The notes: generated by a model from the sequence alone, not told the origin. Shown: positions 7,538 through 15,983, numbered from the stretch's first letter. The stretch is 20,026 bases of DNA from an uncultured Porphyromonadaceae bacterium (GCA_937901905.1 CALDIF010000042.1:1-20026); one strand, 5' to 3'. Translations and numbers: made by a program.

Positions 7538-8965
7538 TTAAAAATCAATTCCAAGAACTTTTGCAAGGTAAACATCACACAATTTTACGTCAATTTCGGC
7601 ATCAATGTGTTCACTGTTGGCTTTCAACCATGCTGTTTGTGCAGTCATTACATCATCGGCAGTTGACATACCCTCCTTGAATGCGAGGTTGGCTACACGC
7701 AAGTTCTCATCGGCTTTCTCGAGGTTGGCACGTGTCGCTTGTAGTGTCTTGAGCGACTCGTCGTAGCGGAAACGGGCTTGCGACACCTGTAACTCAATCT
7801 TCTCTTTGGCATCAGCGAGTTCCAGGCGCTTGATGCGTGCCTCGGTCTGTGCAGCACGGTATTTGGCTGTTTTGCCCCCCCAGTGCCACAAGGGCACCTT
7901 GAGAGTGACACCTAACGTGAATGCACCGCCAAATTTATTCTTGAAGCCGTTATAACTGTTGGGGTTTGTGACGTGATATGCTGCGATTGCAGCCAATTGC
8001 GGCATCATCTCGCTGCGCGCCACGCGAGCCTGACCGTCGTAGATTTGCGTGGCAAGTTCAAGTGCCTTCACATCATTACGCGAAGAATACACTTGTTCCA
8101 TGTTAACGGCAAGGGGGCGCGCTGTGGTCGTCCATGTCGTGTTGTCCTCGTCAGCAAGCGTCATGGGTGAATTCACCGCAATTCCACACAACTGCGCCAA
8201 TGCCATGCGCGACAGCGACAAACCGTTATTGACGCGAGTGAGATCGACCTCAGCCTCATTAAGTTTGACATCAACGGTGAGTTGTGACGCGTGGGTTGCA
8301 ACTCCCTCGTTAACCATTGCTTTGACATCACTCTGCAAGTGTCGCAATAGGTCAACATAGCCTTCGGCAAGGTGTTGTTTGGCCTTAAGCGATACCACTT
8401 GCCAATAGGCGACATCAACGCTGTAGATTACATCGCGAGCCTTGTTGTCACGCAGGGCAGACGTGAGTTGTTCGGCATAGTCGGTGATGTCGTTCATCGC
8501 CTTTATCTTTCCTCCCATATATAACGGCTGTGTCAGGGTAAGGGCACCTGCAAAAACATTGTGTATGTTATAGGTGAGAGCACTCTTGGGGAGCAAAGCA
8601 ACTTGAGTGGGTACATATTGTCCTCCAACTTGAACAGGATAACCGGTAGTGGGGTCGGTCACGAGGTTGAAGTCGTAAGCTCCGGTAGCCGGATTGAAAT
8701 TTTTTGTCGGTAACAGTTGATCCTCGTCAACAAGCGAGAGTTTACGAGAATTGAACAAATACATCGCTTCAAGGTCAAGGGCGGGAAAATAGGCTGAATG
8801 AGCCTCTTTGCGTTGATACCCCGCTCGCTCGATTTCAGCATCGGCTTTCAACAATTCTTTGTTACCTCGAAGTGCCATCGCTCTACAGGAATCCAGTGTC
8901 AACACCTGTTGGGCTTGGGCTGTAACACACGCTGCTATAATAAAAAATAAAATATGTTTGCGCAT
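7538..8965 (-). CDS. TolC family outer membrane efflux protein
   Basis: This 475-residue protein starts with a signal peptide (residues 1 to about 18, MRKHILFFIIAACVTAQAQQ) and then shows the VLTLDSCRAMALRGNKELLKA start of outer membrane efflux proteins. Two OEP domains follow, each with long Ala-rich helices and a membrane strand region; the second ends in EGMSTADDVMTAQTAWLKANSEH-like helices. As a trimer it would form the channel across the outer membrane. I chose the ATG at 8965. A longer frame opens with TTG at 9025, but that start lies upstream of the promoter (8995-9026) and would hide the signal peptide. It is the first gene of the export operon and is divergent from serC. Confidence 0.92.
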   Translation of the reverse strand: MRKHILFFIIAACVTAQAQQVLTLDSCRAMALRGNKELLKADAEIERAGYQRKEAHSAYFPALDLEAMYLFNSRKLSLVDEDQLLPTKNFNPATGAYDFNLVTDPTTGYPVQVGGQYVPTQVALLPKSALTYNIHNVFAGALTLTQPLYMGGKIKAMNDITDYAEQLTSALRDNKARDVIYSVDVAYWQVVSLKAKQHLAEGYVDLLRHLQSDVKAMVNEGVATHASQLTVDVKLNEAEVDLTRVNNGLSLSRMALAQLCGIAVNSPMTLADEDNTTWTTTARPLAVNMEQVYSSRNDVKALELATQIYDGQARVARSEMMPQLAAIAAYHVTNPNSYNGFKNKFGGAFTLGVTLKVPLWHWGGKTAKYRAAQTEARIKRLELADAKEKIELQVSQARFRYDESLKTLQATRANLEKADENLRVANLAFKEGMSTADDVMTAQTAWLKANSEHIDAEIDVKLCDVYLAKVLGIDF

Positions 8966-8994
8966 TTCATTATAGTCTTTTATAAAAATCCATG

Positions 8995-9026
8995 CAAAAT
9001 TACACAATGTGGCATATATCTGCAAA
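8995..9026 (-). promoter_or_regulatory. Promoter of the tolC-like/hlyD/permease/miaA operon
   Basis: On the minus strand, TTTG (9023-9026), a 20-base spacer and TAATTTTG (8995-9002, followed by C) form a full Bacteroidota consensus. The start point would be near 8988, about 23 bases before the ATG at 8965. This settles the start of the TolC-like gene. Confidence 0.7.
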
Positions 9027-9110
9027 TTTTGGTGTCAATATGCCCAAAAACAAAGCAAAATGGAACTTTTATTATTTGATAAAAGAACGCTCAAAAATTA
9101 GTGATAAACG

Positions 9111-9142
9111 TTTGTTATTTCGTTTTTAAGTAGTAACTTTGC
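9111..9142 (+). promoter_or_regulatory. Promoter of serC-serA
   Basis: TTTG (9111-9114), a 19-base spacer and TAACTTTGC (9134-9142) match the consensus. The leader to the serC ATG would be about 35 bases. It lies back to back with the export operon promoter, 84 bases away. Confidence 0.7.
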
Positions 9143-9183
9143 AAAAGAAACCATAAACGACAATTCAAATTTTCAATGTTGTT

Positions 9184-10251
9184 ATGAAGAAACACAATTT
9201 TTATGCAGGTCCGTCAATTATGAGCCGGTACACATTGGATCACTGTGTAGAAGCCATACACGACTTTGCGGGCACAGGATTATCTATTTTGGAAATTTCA
9301 CATCGCAGCAAGGAATTTACCGCTGTGATTGAACAAGCCGAAGCACTTTTCAAGGAATTGCTTGATATTCCCGAGGGGTATCGCGTGCTCTTCCTCGGCG
9401 GTGGTGCAAGCCTGCAATTCGCCATGGTACCGATGAACTTGCTGCGCACTCGCGCCGCATATCTCGACACCGGCACATGGGCAAACAAGGCAATCAAGGA
9501 AGCCAAACTTTTCGGTGATGTCAACGTTGTCGCCTCGTCCAAAGCCGATAACTACACTTACATTCCCAAGGGTTACACTGTACCCGCCGATGCGGATTAT
9601 TTCCACATCACAACCAACAACACGATTTACGGCACCGAAATTCGTGAAGATTACGATGTTCCCGTACGTATGGTTGCCGACATGTCAAGCGACATTTTTT
9701 CACGCCCTGTAGATGTGTCAAAATATGACTTGATTTACGGTGGCGCTCAAAAGAATGTGTCACCTGCCGGTGTTACTTTTGTCATCGTTAAGGAAGACGC
9801 TTTGGGTAAGGTTGATCGTGATCTGCCGACGATGCTTAACTATCAGACCCACGTAGACAAGGGCTCGATGTTCAATACACCTCCTGTCTTTCCGATTTAC
9901 GCAGCCTTGCAAACTCTCAAGTGGTATAAGGAGTTGGGTGGCGTGAAGGTGTTGCAAGAAATGGACGAGTTAAAAGCCCGTGTGTTGTATGATGCCATTG
10001 ACAACAGCCGACTGTTTGTCGGCACGGTGCGTCCCGAAGATCGTTCGATAATGAATGTATGCTTTGTGATGAAGCCCGAGTACAAGGAATTGGAAGCGGA
10101 CTTCCTCGCTCTCGCGAGTGAGCGTGGTATAATGGGCATCAAGGGACATCGCAGTGTGGGCGGTTTCCGCGCGTCGTTGTATAATGCCCTTCCACTTGAG
10201 AGCGTCAATGTGCTCGTTGAAGCAATGCGCGATTTTGAAGCAAAGCATTAA
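9184..10251 (+). CDS. serC: Phosphoserine aminotransferase SerC
   Basis: SerC is a PLP enzyme that moves the amino group of glutamate to 3-phosphohydroxypyruvate, giving phosphoserine; it also serves pyridoxal phosphate synthesis in some bacteria. The 355-residue length is normal. Visible marks are NFYAGPS at 5-11, SILEISHRS (34-42) near the substrate site, FLGGGASLQFAMVPMNL (70-86), the cofactor-side SSDIFSRP (168-175), and the Schiff-base lysine K190 in GGAQKNVSPAGVT. The C-terminus GIKGHRSVGGFRASLYNAL is typical of class V SerC. The ATG at 9184 is the only fitting start. The next gene, a phosphoglycerate dehydrogenase, makes its substrate and lies 57 bases downstream without a terminator, so the two form an operon. 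Confidence 0.97.
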   Translation: MKKHNFYAGPSIMSRYTLDHCVEAIHDFAGTGLSILEISHRSKEFTAVIEQAEALFKELLDIPEGYRVLFLGGGASLQFAMVPMNLLRTRAAYLDTGTWANKAIKEAKLFGDVNVVASSKADNYTYIPKGYTVPADADYFHITTNNTIYGTEIREDYDVPVRMVADMSSDIFSRPVDVSKYDLIYGGAQKNVSPAGVTFVIVKEDALGKVDRDLPTMLNYQTHVDKGSMFNTPPVFPIYAALQTLKWYKELGGVKVLQEMDELKARVLYDAIDNSRLFVGTVRPEDRSIMNVCFVMKPEYKELEADFLALASERGIMGIKGHRSVGGFRASLYNALPLESVNVLVEAMRDFEAKH

Positions 10252-10308
10252 TTGCGCAGGCGAGGACATTCACTTTGTAATTCACCTATACACTTCAATT
10301 ATACTTCA

Positions 10309-11226
10309 ATGAAGATATTAATTGCAACCGAAAAGCCCTTTGCTCCGGTCGCTGTTGAGGGCATTAAGCAAGTACTTGTGCAAGCGGGTCACGAGCCCGT
10401 GTTATTAGAGCGCGGTTCGCATGAAGATCTTGTTGCCGCCGTTCATGATGTAGCCGGATTGATTGTTCGTAGCGATAAGGTCGGTAAAGATGTTTTCGAT
10501 GCTGCCCCCCAACTTAAGGTTGTGGTGCGAGCCGGAGCCGGTTACGATAACATCGACCTTGCCGAAGCGACCGCTCACGGCGTGTGTGTCATGAATACCC
10601 CGGGACAAAATGCCAATGCCGTTGCCGAGTTGGTGATGGGTATGTTGGTCACGTTGGTTCGTAATCGCTATGACGGTACAAGCGGTACCGAGTTGTCGGG
10701 TAAGACATTGGGTATTCATGCCTACGGTGCAGTAGGACGCAATGTAGCACGAATTGCACGCGGTTTTGGCATGGTAGTAAGTGCTCTCGACCCCTTTGTC
10801 TCCGATGATGTGATGGAAGCCGATGGCATCAAGCCGGTGCATAGCGTCGAGGAGTTGTATTCAGCCAATCAAATTGTCAGCCTGCACATTCCCGCCAACG
10901 AGCAAACTCGTCGTTCGGTTGGGAAAACGCTATTGATGTCCTTGCCCTCCGGTGCTATTCTCGTTAATGCAGCTCGCAAGGAGGTGATTGACGAGCAAGG
11001 ACTGGCCGAGGCGATGGCTGAGCGTGCCGATTTACGTTATATTGCCGATGTGAAACCCGACAATGCTGATGAACTTGCCGACCTCTACCCCACTCGAGTG
11101 TTGTTCACCCCAAAGAAAATGGGAGCCCAGACGGCAGAGGCTAACATCAATGCAGGTTTGGCTGCAGCCAAGCAAGTGGTTGATCACCTCGCGACAGGTT
11201 GGAACCGTTTTCAAGTTAACAAGTAA
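10309..11226 (+). CDS. serA: D-3-phosphoglycerate dehydrogenase, short form
   Basis: This is a 305-residue D-2-hydroxyacid dehydrogenase. It would oxidise 3-phosphoglycerate to 3-phosphohydroxypyruvate with NAD, the step before SerC. The nucleotide-binding segment is LGIHAYGAVGRNVARIARGF (134-153), where the first Gly of GxGxxG is Ala. RAGAGYDNIDL (74-84) and the active-site arginine R223 in NAARKEVID are present. At the place of the usual catalytic His the protein has TPKKMGAQTAEAN (K269/K270), as I recall for the Lys-type short phosphoglycerate dehydrogenases of Bacteroidota. No C-terminal ACT regulatory domain is present, so feedback inhibition by serine through ACT is not expected. I chose the ATG at 10309; the frame opens at TTG 10252, but that adds 19 unrelated residues. 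Confidence 0.92.
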   Translation: MKILIATEKPFAPVAVEGIKQVLVQAGHEPVLLERGSHEDLVAAVHDVAGLIVRSDKVGKDVFDAAPQLKVVVRAGAGYDNIDLAEATAHGVCVMNTPGQNANAVAELVMGMLVTLVRNRYDGTSGTELSGKTLGIHAYGAVGRNVARIARGFGMVVSALDPFVSDDVMEADGIKPVHSVEELYSANQIVSLHIPANEQTRRSVGKTLLMSLPSGAILVNAARKEVIDEQGLAEAMAERADLRYIADVKPDNADELADLYPTRVLFTPKKMGAQTAEANINAGLAAAKQVVDHLATGWNRFQVNK

Positions 11227-11247
11227 ACAACGGTATACATTAACAAC

Positions 11248-11285
11248 ATAGAGGGTGTGTCATAATTCATGGCACACCCCTCTAT
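11248..11285. terminator. Two-way terminator between serA and lpxA
   Basis: Arms at 11248-11263 and 11269-11285 pair over about 16 bp with one bulged C and one G-T pair, around a five-base loop. T-rich sequence follows on the plus strand and A/T-rich flanks on the minus strand. It sits between two convergent operons, 22 bases after the serA stop and 30 after the lpxA stop. Confidence 0.75.
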
Positions 11286-11314
11286 TGTTTTAGAGGCATC
11301 GCTCGCCCTATAAC

Positions 11315-12100
11315 TCAAATGCCGTGACGAATAATACCGCGCTTGCTCGCACGGACAAACTCAATGACAGTGTCGCGCAAGTCACTTTGCGGTAACTCGG
11401 CTTCTGCCTTATTGATGGCATCGGTAACGTTGAGATTACTCAAATATAGGGTGCGATAAACATCTTGTATCTCGCCCACTTGCTCGCGAGTGAAACCACG
11501 ACGTAGCAACCCGATGCTGTTAACACCCTCGTAGCACAACGGATAACGACCTGCCATAACATACGGCGGAATGTCTTTGTTTACCAAAGCACCGCCTTGT
11601 ATCATCACGTGGGTGCCGATACGAGTGAACTGATGAACAAGAGCACCACCGCCTATTACAGCCCAATCACCCACGATTACTTCACCCGCCAGTTGCCCGG
11701 CGTTTGACATGATAACATGATTGCCTATTTCGCAGTCATGGGCAACATGACAATAAGCCATAATCAAGCAGTTGCTACCAATGACAGTTCGCCCTTTGCT
11801 TGCTGTGCCTCGATGAATAGTGACGAACTCGCGTATCACGGTGTTATCACCGATGATAGCGACAGATTCTTCGCCCTTGAACTTGAGGTCTTGAGGTGTA
11901 TCACTAACCACAGCACTGCTGTGAATGTGACAGCCGCGACCGATGCGCGCTCCGTTGCGAATAACTGCGTTGCTGTCAACAATCGTGCCGTCGCCAATCT
12001 CAACATCGGCATCTATTGTCACAAAAGGACCGATAACCACTCCGTCGCCAATGCGGGCATCGGGATGGACACAGGAGAATTGGTGTTGTTGTATACTCAT
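11315..12100 (-). CDS. lpxA: UDP-N-acetylglucosamine acyltransferase LpxA
   Basis: LpxA carries out the first step of lipid A synthesis, moving a hydroxyacyl chain from acyl carrier protein to O3 of UDP-GlcNAc in the cytoplasm. The protein has 261 residues (E. coli 262). Most of it is hexapeptide repeats (IGDGVVIGPFVTIDADVEIG and so on) that form a left-handed beta-helix. The catalytic histidine corresponds to H121 in CHVAHDCEIGN, and IHRGT (95-99) is the usual substrate-site motif. A helical C-terminal domain follows from about residue 190. I chose the ATG at 12100; the frame can be extended to a TTG at 12121, which is less likely. It is the last gene of the lpxD-lpxC/fabZ-lpxA operon, 80 bases after lpxC/fabZ. 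Confidence 0.96.
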   Translation of the reverse strand: MSIQQHQFSCVHPDARIGDGVVIGPFVTIDADVEIGDGTIVDSNAVIRNGARIGRGCHIHSSAVVSDTPQDLKFKGEESVAIIGDNTVIREFVTIHRGTASKGRTVIGSNCLIMAYCHVAHDCEIGNHVIMSNAGQLAGEVIVGDWAVIGGGALVHQFTRIGTHVMIQGGALVNKDIPPYVMAGRYPLCYEGVNSIGLLRRGFTREQVGEIQDVYRTLYLSNLNVTDAINKAEAELPQSDLRDTVIEFVRASKRGIIRHGI

Positions 12101-12180
12101 TGTTTTAACTAAATTTGTCAAGTGGAACGATAAAGTCGTTATATATAAAGCGAGAAAGACAGAATCTGAACAGTACGTAC

Positions 12181-13572
12181 TTATTTGTTTTTCACTATTT
12201 GAGCCATGAACTCAGCCTCGCTAACCACTTTTTCACCAACGAAGGCATAACCCTTCATCACGGCAATGCCGCGCCTGATGGGAGTGAGTAATGACAGGTG
12301 GAAAATAAGTGTGTCTCCCGGTACCACCTTTTGACGGAATTTCACGTTATCAATTTTCATGAAATAGGTGCTGTACTTCTCGGGCTCATCAACTTTGCTC
12401 AACACCAACAATCCGCCAACCTGTGCCATGGCTTCGACTTGCAGCACACCGGGCATGACAGGCTCATCGGGAAAGTGACCGGCAAAGAAAGGCTCGTTGC
12501 CACTCACACTCTTGACACCGACCACGTAGTTCTCACCCATCTCAATTACCTTATCGACCATGAGCATCGGGAAACGATGAGGTAACATATGCCGAATGCG
12601 ATTAACATCGTAGAGAGGCTCCACGTCGGGATTGTAGACAGGTGCTTGAACGCTTTGGGCGCGTAATGCCTGACGAATTTTCTTGCTGAGAGTTGTGTTA
12701 ATAGTGTGTCCCGGACGCGTGGCAATGATGCGTCCTTTGATGGGGCGACCGATGAGCGACAAGTCTCCGATGAGGTCTAACAACTTGTGTCGTGCGGGCT
12801 CGTTCTTGAACATTAACGGTTTATTATTGAGGTACCCTAATTGTTCGGTGTTCTTGTGCTCGACACCCATCAAATCGGCAATGCGATCCAGTTCCTCTTG
12901 TGCCATGGGGCGATCGTAAATCACGATTGCATTGTCAAGGTCTCCGCCTTTGATCAATCCTGCCTGCACGAGAGGTAACACCTCGCGCACAAACACGAAA
13001 GTGCGACATGCGGCAATTTCTTCTTTGAACGCGCTCATCCCGTCGATTGAAGCAAATTGATTACTCAACACCTGTGAGTCGAAGTCTATCATGACGTCAG
13101 CCGAGAATTCCTCATCAGGCAACATCACAATTTTGGCTCCGGTCTTTTCGTCCTCAACGACCATGCGTTGCTTGACGATATAGAAATCTCTATCCGCTTC
13201 TTGTTCTTGCAAGCCCACGTGCTCGATTTCAGACGCAAAGATTACCGCACTGCCATCGAGAATGGGCAGTTCGGGAGCATTGGTTTCAATCAAGCAGTTG
13301 TCAACTCCGGCAGCATACAGGGCTGCAAGCGCATGTTCAATCGTGCTTACCCGGACACCTTTATTAACGCGCGATGCAATTACAGTTCCTCGTTGAGTCT
13401 CGACCACATTTTCGGCAATGGCATCAACGGTCGGTTCACCGTCCATATCAACACGTTTGAATACAATGCCGGTGCCGGCCGGAGCAGGATTGAAAGTCGC
13501 TTCAATTTGCAAACCTGTGTGTAAACCCTTACCTTGAAGGGTGAAGGGCGACTTGAGCGTATTTTGTTTCAT
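12181..13572 (-). CDS. lpxC/fabZ: Bifunctional LpxC/FabZ fusion
   Basis: This 463-residue protein joins two enzymes. Residues 1 to about 305 are LpxC, the zinc deacetylase of UDP-3-O-acyl-GlcNAc, the committed step of lipid A synthesis. Zinc ligands are H80 (STIEHALAAL), H262 and D266 (RHKLLDLIGD), with E79 and H289 (RPGHT) as catalytic residues. Residues from about 320 onward are FabZ, the 3-hydroxyacyl-ACP dehydratase of fatty acid synthesis, with LPHRFPMLMVD (330-340), catalytic H366 in AGHFPDEPVMPG and E380 in VEAMAQ. The fusion is characteristic of Bacteroidota and puts the enzymes that compete for hydroxyacyl-ACP under one expression level. The gene starts at ATG 13572, 52 bases after lpxD, with lpxA next. 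Confidence 0.97.
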   Translation of the reverse strand: MKQNTLKSPFTLQGKGLHTGLQIEATFNPAPAGTGIVFKRVDMDGEPTVDAIAENVVETQRGTVIASRVNKGVRVSTIEHALAALYAAGVDNCLIETNAPELPILDGSAVIFASEIEHVGLQEQEADRDFYIVKQRMVVEDEKTGAKIVMLPDEEFSADVMIDFDSQVLSNQFASIDGMSAFKEEIAACRTFVFVREVLPLVQAGLIKGGDLDNAIVIYDRPMAQEELDRIADLMGVEHKNTEQLGYLNNKPLMFKNEPARHKLLDLIGDLSLIGRPIKGRIIATRPGHTINTTLSKKIRQALRAQSVQAPVYNPDVEPLYDVNRIRHMLPHRFPMLMVDKVIEMGENYVVGVKSVSGNEPFFAGHFPDEPVMPGVLQVEAMAQVGGLLVLSKVDEPEKYSTYFMKIDNVKFRQKVVPGDTLIFHLSLLTPIRRGIAVMKGYAFVGEKVVSEAEFMAQIVKNK

Positions 13573-13624
13573 AATTTTTATTGGAGTGTAATAGACCGAC
13601 TACTCAGTCTTTCCCCTCGAATTA

Positions 13625-14653
13625 TCAGGATTGTGATAGTTGTTTCTTGATTTTCTTGACATCATCAAACAGATCGGGCAAGCGTTTCATCATAGCGCAT
13701 TGGCGAGCGAATGTGATGGCATTGATGGCAGGTGCTCCGAGCAGTCGCTGACCGTCGCCGACACTACTCGGCACACCACTTTGTGCCCCGATGCCGTTGT
13801 TGTCACCTACGGTTATGTGCCCCGCAAAGCCCACTTGCCCGCCAATCCGGTTATTTCGTCCTATCTTTGTACTGCCGGCAACGCCCACTTGGGCAGCCAT
13901 GACAGTGTTTTCGCCGATTTCGACGTTGTGGGCAACCTGAATGAGGTTGTCTAACTTAACGCCGCGATGAATGATTGTCGCACCCATCGTTGCACGATCA
14001 ATGGTCGTATTTGCTCCGATTTCCACATCGTCTTCAAGAATAACGATGCCGATTTGTGCGATTTTCTCGTATGTTCCATCGGCTGTCGGAGCAAAGCCGA
14101 AACCATCACCGCCTATCACCGAACCGGCATGAACGGTGCATCGGTTGCCGATTTTGCAACCGTGATACACTTTCACTCCGGGATACAATGTGACATCATC
14201 GCCTAGGGTGACATTGTCACCCACGTACACTTGAGGATAAATTTTCACATTTTTCCCAATTGTCACACCTGTACCGACGTATGCGAACGCACCGACGTAA
14301 GTGTCGGCGTGCACGTCAACACCATCGGCAATGTACGAGGGTTGTTCTACCCCACTTTTGTCGGGACGCATTGCCGCTCCAACCATGTTGAGTAAATCGG
14401 CGAGTGTCTTATAGGGGTCTTCTACCCTGATGAGCGTGGTCGTTACCGCCTGTTCCGGCACGAAGTCATTTCGAACCAAAACAGCAGTTGCACCTGTATT
14501 GTATATAAAATGGGTGTACTTGGAATTGGCAAGGAATGTCAGGCAACCTGCTGTTGCCTCCTCAATTTTGGCATAGCCATTAATAACGGCATCGGGATTA
14601 CCCTCCACAACACCATTTATCATCGCAGCAAGCTGCTTGACTGATATCTCCAT
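13625..14653 (-). CDS. lpxD: UDP-3-O-acylglucosamine N-acyltransferase LpxD
   Basis: LpxD adds the second hydroxyacyl chain, to N2 of the LpxC product. The 342-residue protein has an N-terminal uridine-binding domain (to about 100; MEISVKQLAAMINGVVEGNP), a hexapeptide beta-helix (about 105-310), and a helical C-terminal tail (FARQCAMMKRLPDLFDDVKK). The catalytic histidine is H242 in IQVAHNVEIGENT. The motif GGDGFGFAP (181-189) is typical. I chose the ATG at 14653, which gives the normal length; the frame could start at 14743, but the 30 extra residues have no family match and overlap a likely promoter. It is the first gene of the lipid A operon. I see no HD-domain gene upstream, although one commonly precedes lpxD in Bacteroides. 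Confidence 0.96.
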   Translation of the reverse strand: MEISVKQLAAMINGVVEGNPDAVINGYAKIEEATAGCLTFLANSKYTHFIYNTGATAVLVRNDFVPEQAVTTTLIRVEDPYKTLADLLNMVGAAMRPDKSGVEQPSYIADGVDVHADTYVGAFAYVGTGVTIGKNVKIYPQVYVGDNVTLGDDVTLYPGVKVYHGCKIGNRCTVHAGSVIGGDGFGFAPTADGTYEKIAQIGIVILEDDVEIGANTTIDRATMGATIIHRGVKLDNLIQVAHNVEIGENTVMAAQVGVAGSTKIGRNNRIGGQVGFAGHITVGDNNGIGAQSGVPSSVGDGQRLLGAPAINAITFARQCAMMKRLPDLFDDVKKIKKQLSQS

Positions 14654-14727
14654 TATAAAATCCGATTTGTTAATCAGGTAGTCAATTAGAAATTTATCGC
14701 AAATTTCGCAAAATTTTACTATTTTTC

Positions 14728-14735
14728 CAAATTTA
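14728..14735 (-). promoter_or_regulatory. Possible -7 element of the lpxD operon
   Basis: TAAATTTG on the minus strand fits TAnnTTTG, about 75 bases before the lpxD ATG. No TTG at the right distance upstream is visible, so this is half a promoter only. Confidence 0.35.
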
Positions 14736-14862
14736 ACGGGCATTATGTCGAATTTAGTGTAAAAAAGTCAATTTAAATAGAAATTCGGACTATACCGCTA
14801 ACACACTTTTGAGACAATGCGGTAAGGCTCATCATCGGTAGTACCAACCTGTTTTGATGTGA

Positions 14863-14893
14863 TTGCCGGCACGGGATTTTTTATTAACTTTGC
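14863..14893 (+). promoter_or_regulatory. Promoter of the GNAT gene, right against the ATG
   Basis: TTG (14863-14865), a 19-base spacer and TAACTTTGC (14885-14893) match the consensus. The ATG begins at 14897, four bases after the final T of TTTG and its C. Transcription would start at or within a few bases of the start codon. Confidence 0.6.
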
Positions 14894-14896
14894 TCC

Positions 14897-15445
14897 ATGA
14901 AAAATTTGACCGAAACAGCCATTTCACAATCAGACCTGAATAATGACATGCTATGCACGTTGTATAGCACGGCATTTCCTGCCGAGGAACAAATTCCTTG
15001 GACAGACTTGATGTCCTTGATTGACCGAATGTCATTGGACTTCACCGCTTACTATGACGATGAGATGGGTTTGGTGGGTTTGACAATAGTATATCCGAGT
15101 ACCGATTTTAATTGGTTTTGGTATTTTGCCGTTAAAGAAGAATTGAGAGGTCATGGTTTAGGCGAACAAATATTAAAGCGAGTTCTGTCAAAGTATGCCG
15201 ACACGTGTTTGATACTTGACATGGAATCCCCCGAACAAGAGTGCTCCAACACCGAACAGCGACATCGCCGTCATGACTTTTACAGTCGCAACGGATTTCG
15301 TGATACCGATGTGTTCAGGAAGTATGGTGAAATTGAAATGACAGTGATGATGACCGGAGACGGGACTTTTACATTACAAGATTGGGACAACATCACTGAC
15401 GAACTGAAACAGTTTTGGTGGCGTGGTATGCCGACCGACTCATAA
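14897..15445 (+). CDS. GNAT family N-acetyltransferase
   Basis: This 182-residue protein has the fold marks of a GNAT acetyltransferase, which moves an acetyl group from acetyl-CoA to an unknown amine. LYSTAFPAEEQIPW (22-35) is the common substrate-side helix, FWYFAVKEELRGHGLGEQIL (74-93) holds strand 4 and the acetyl-CoA pyrophosphate loop RGHGLG (84-89), and RHDFYSRNGFRDTDV is the late NGF motif. The C-terminus (QFWWRGMPTDS) is unusual. The start at 14897 lies almost on the predicted transcription start; a Met at residue 18 is an alternative but would remove part of the first strand and helix. It is alone on the plus strand and convergent with a broken GNAT gene. The substrate cannot be predicted. 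Confidence 0.85.
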   Translation: MKNLTETAISQSDLNNDMLCTLYSTAFPAEEQIPWTDLMSLIDRMSLDFTAYYDDEMGLVGLTIVYPSTDFNWFWYFAVKEELRGHGLGEQILKRVLSKYADTCLILDMESPEQECSNTEQRHRRHDFYSRNGFRDTDVFRKYGEIEMTVMMTGDGTFTLQDWDNITDELKQFWWRGMPTDS

Positions 15446-15475
15446 TTCAAACCGGGCAGGGGGGAACGTAGCACA

Positions 15476-15983
15476 TCAACCGACAATCTTTTGGAATGCC
15501 AATCTTTCGTCACCATTGTTCAGATAAATAATGCCGCAATAGGAAAATTGGTATTTTGCAATCACATGTTGCATAATAGTATTGTCCCTGTGGGTGTCTA
15601 TGCGAATGTTGCCGTCTATAGTGAAACAGAAATCCATGATACTGTTGAAGATGCCATGAAAGTCTGCATAACTTGCTATGCGGTGGACTACATGATAAGG
15701 AAGAACGTTATCTAACCATTTGCCGTTATAAATTTTGTCATAGGTAGGTCCCGGCGACAATAGGAAAGCAAAATAGGCAATAATCATGGCATTCTCCACA
15801 ATCACATATCCGCCTTCTTTCTCTATGTCCGACAAGATAATGCTCTCGGTGGGATAACCGTCAATCCACCGGTGCATATTACCCGATAATCGCATGATGT
15901 CTGTCCTTCGCTGCTTGGATAACCTGCATGATTTCGGGCAAATCGGTTGATTTTGCTTTTCTTATCGTCCTATTCATGTTCAT
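15476..15983 (-). pseudogene. GNAT acetyltransferase broken by a 4-base duplication
   Basis: Two reading frames together make one GNAT protein. The N-terminal part starts at ATG 15983 (or 15977) with MNRTIRKAKSTDLPEIMQVI, a normal GNAT start, then runs out of frame and stops at 15879. The rest continues in another frame with MRLSGNMHRWIDGYP (from 15895) to the stop at 15476 and includes IRIDTHRDNTIMQHVI and CGIIYLNNGDERLAFQK, typical of this family. The shift lies at 15898-15905, where GACA is repeated twice in tandem on the coding strand. Removing one copy restores AAK-DIMRLSGN in one frame. The acetyl-CoA loop is also weak (ADFHGIF instead of RxxGxG), which fits decay. A translation start at 15895 would give a 139-residue protein without its first domain strand. 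A sequencing error cannot be excluded. Confidence 0.75.

Noticed and set aside
10252..10308. TTG-started N-terminal extension of the phosphoglycerate dehydrogenase
   Set aside because: The 19 extra residues do not fit the family; the ATG at 10309 starts at the conserved first beta strand.
14795..14825. ACCGC...GCGGT inverted repeat upstream of the GNAT gene
   Set aside because: Five bp around a loop of about 20 bases with no T-run; too weak to call a terminator or operator.
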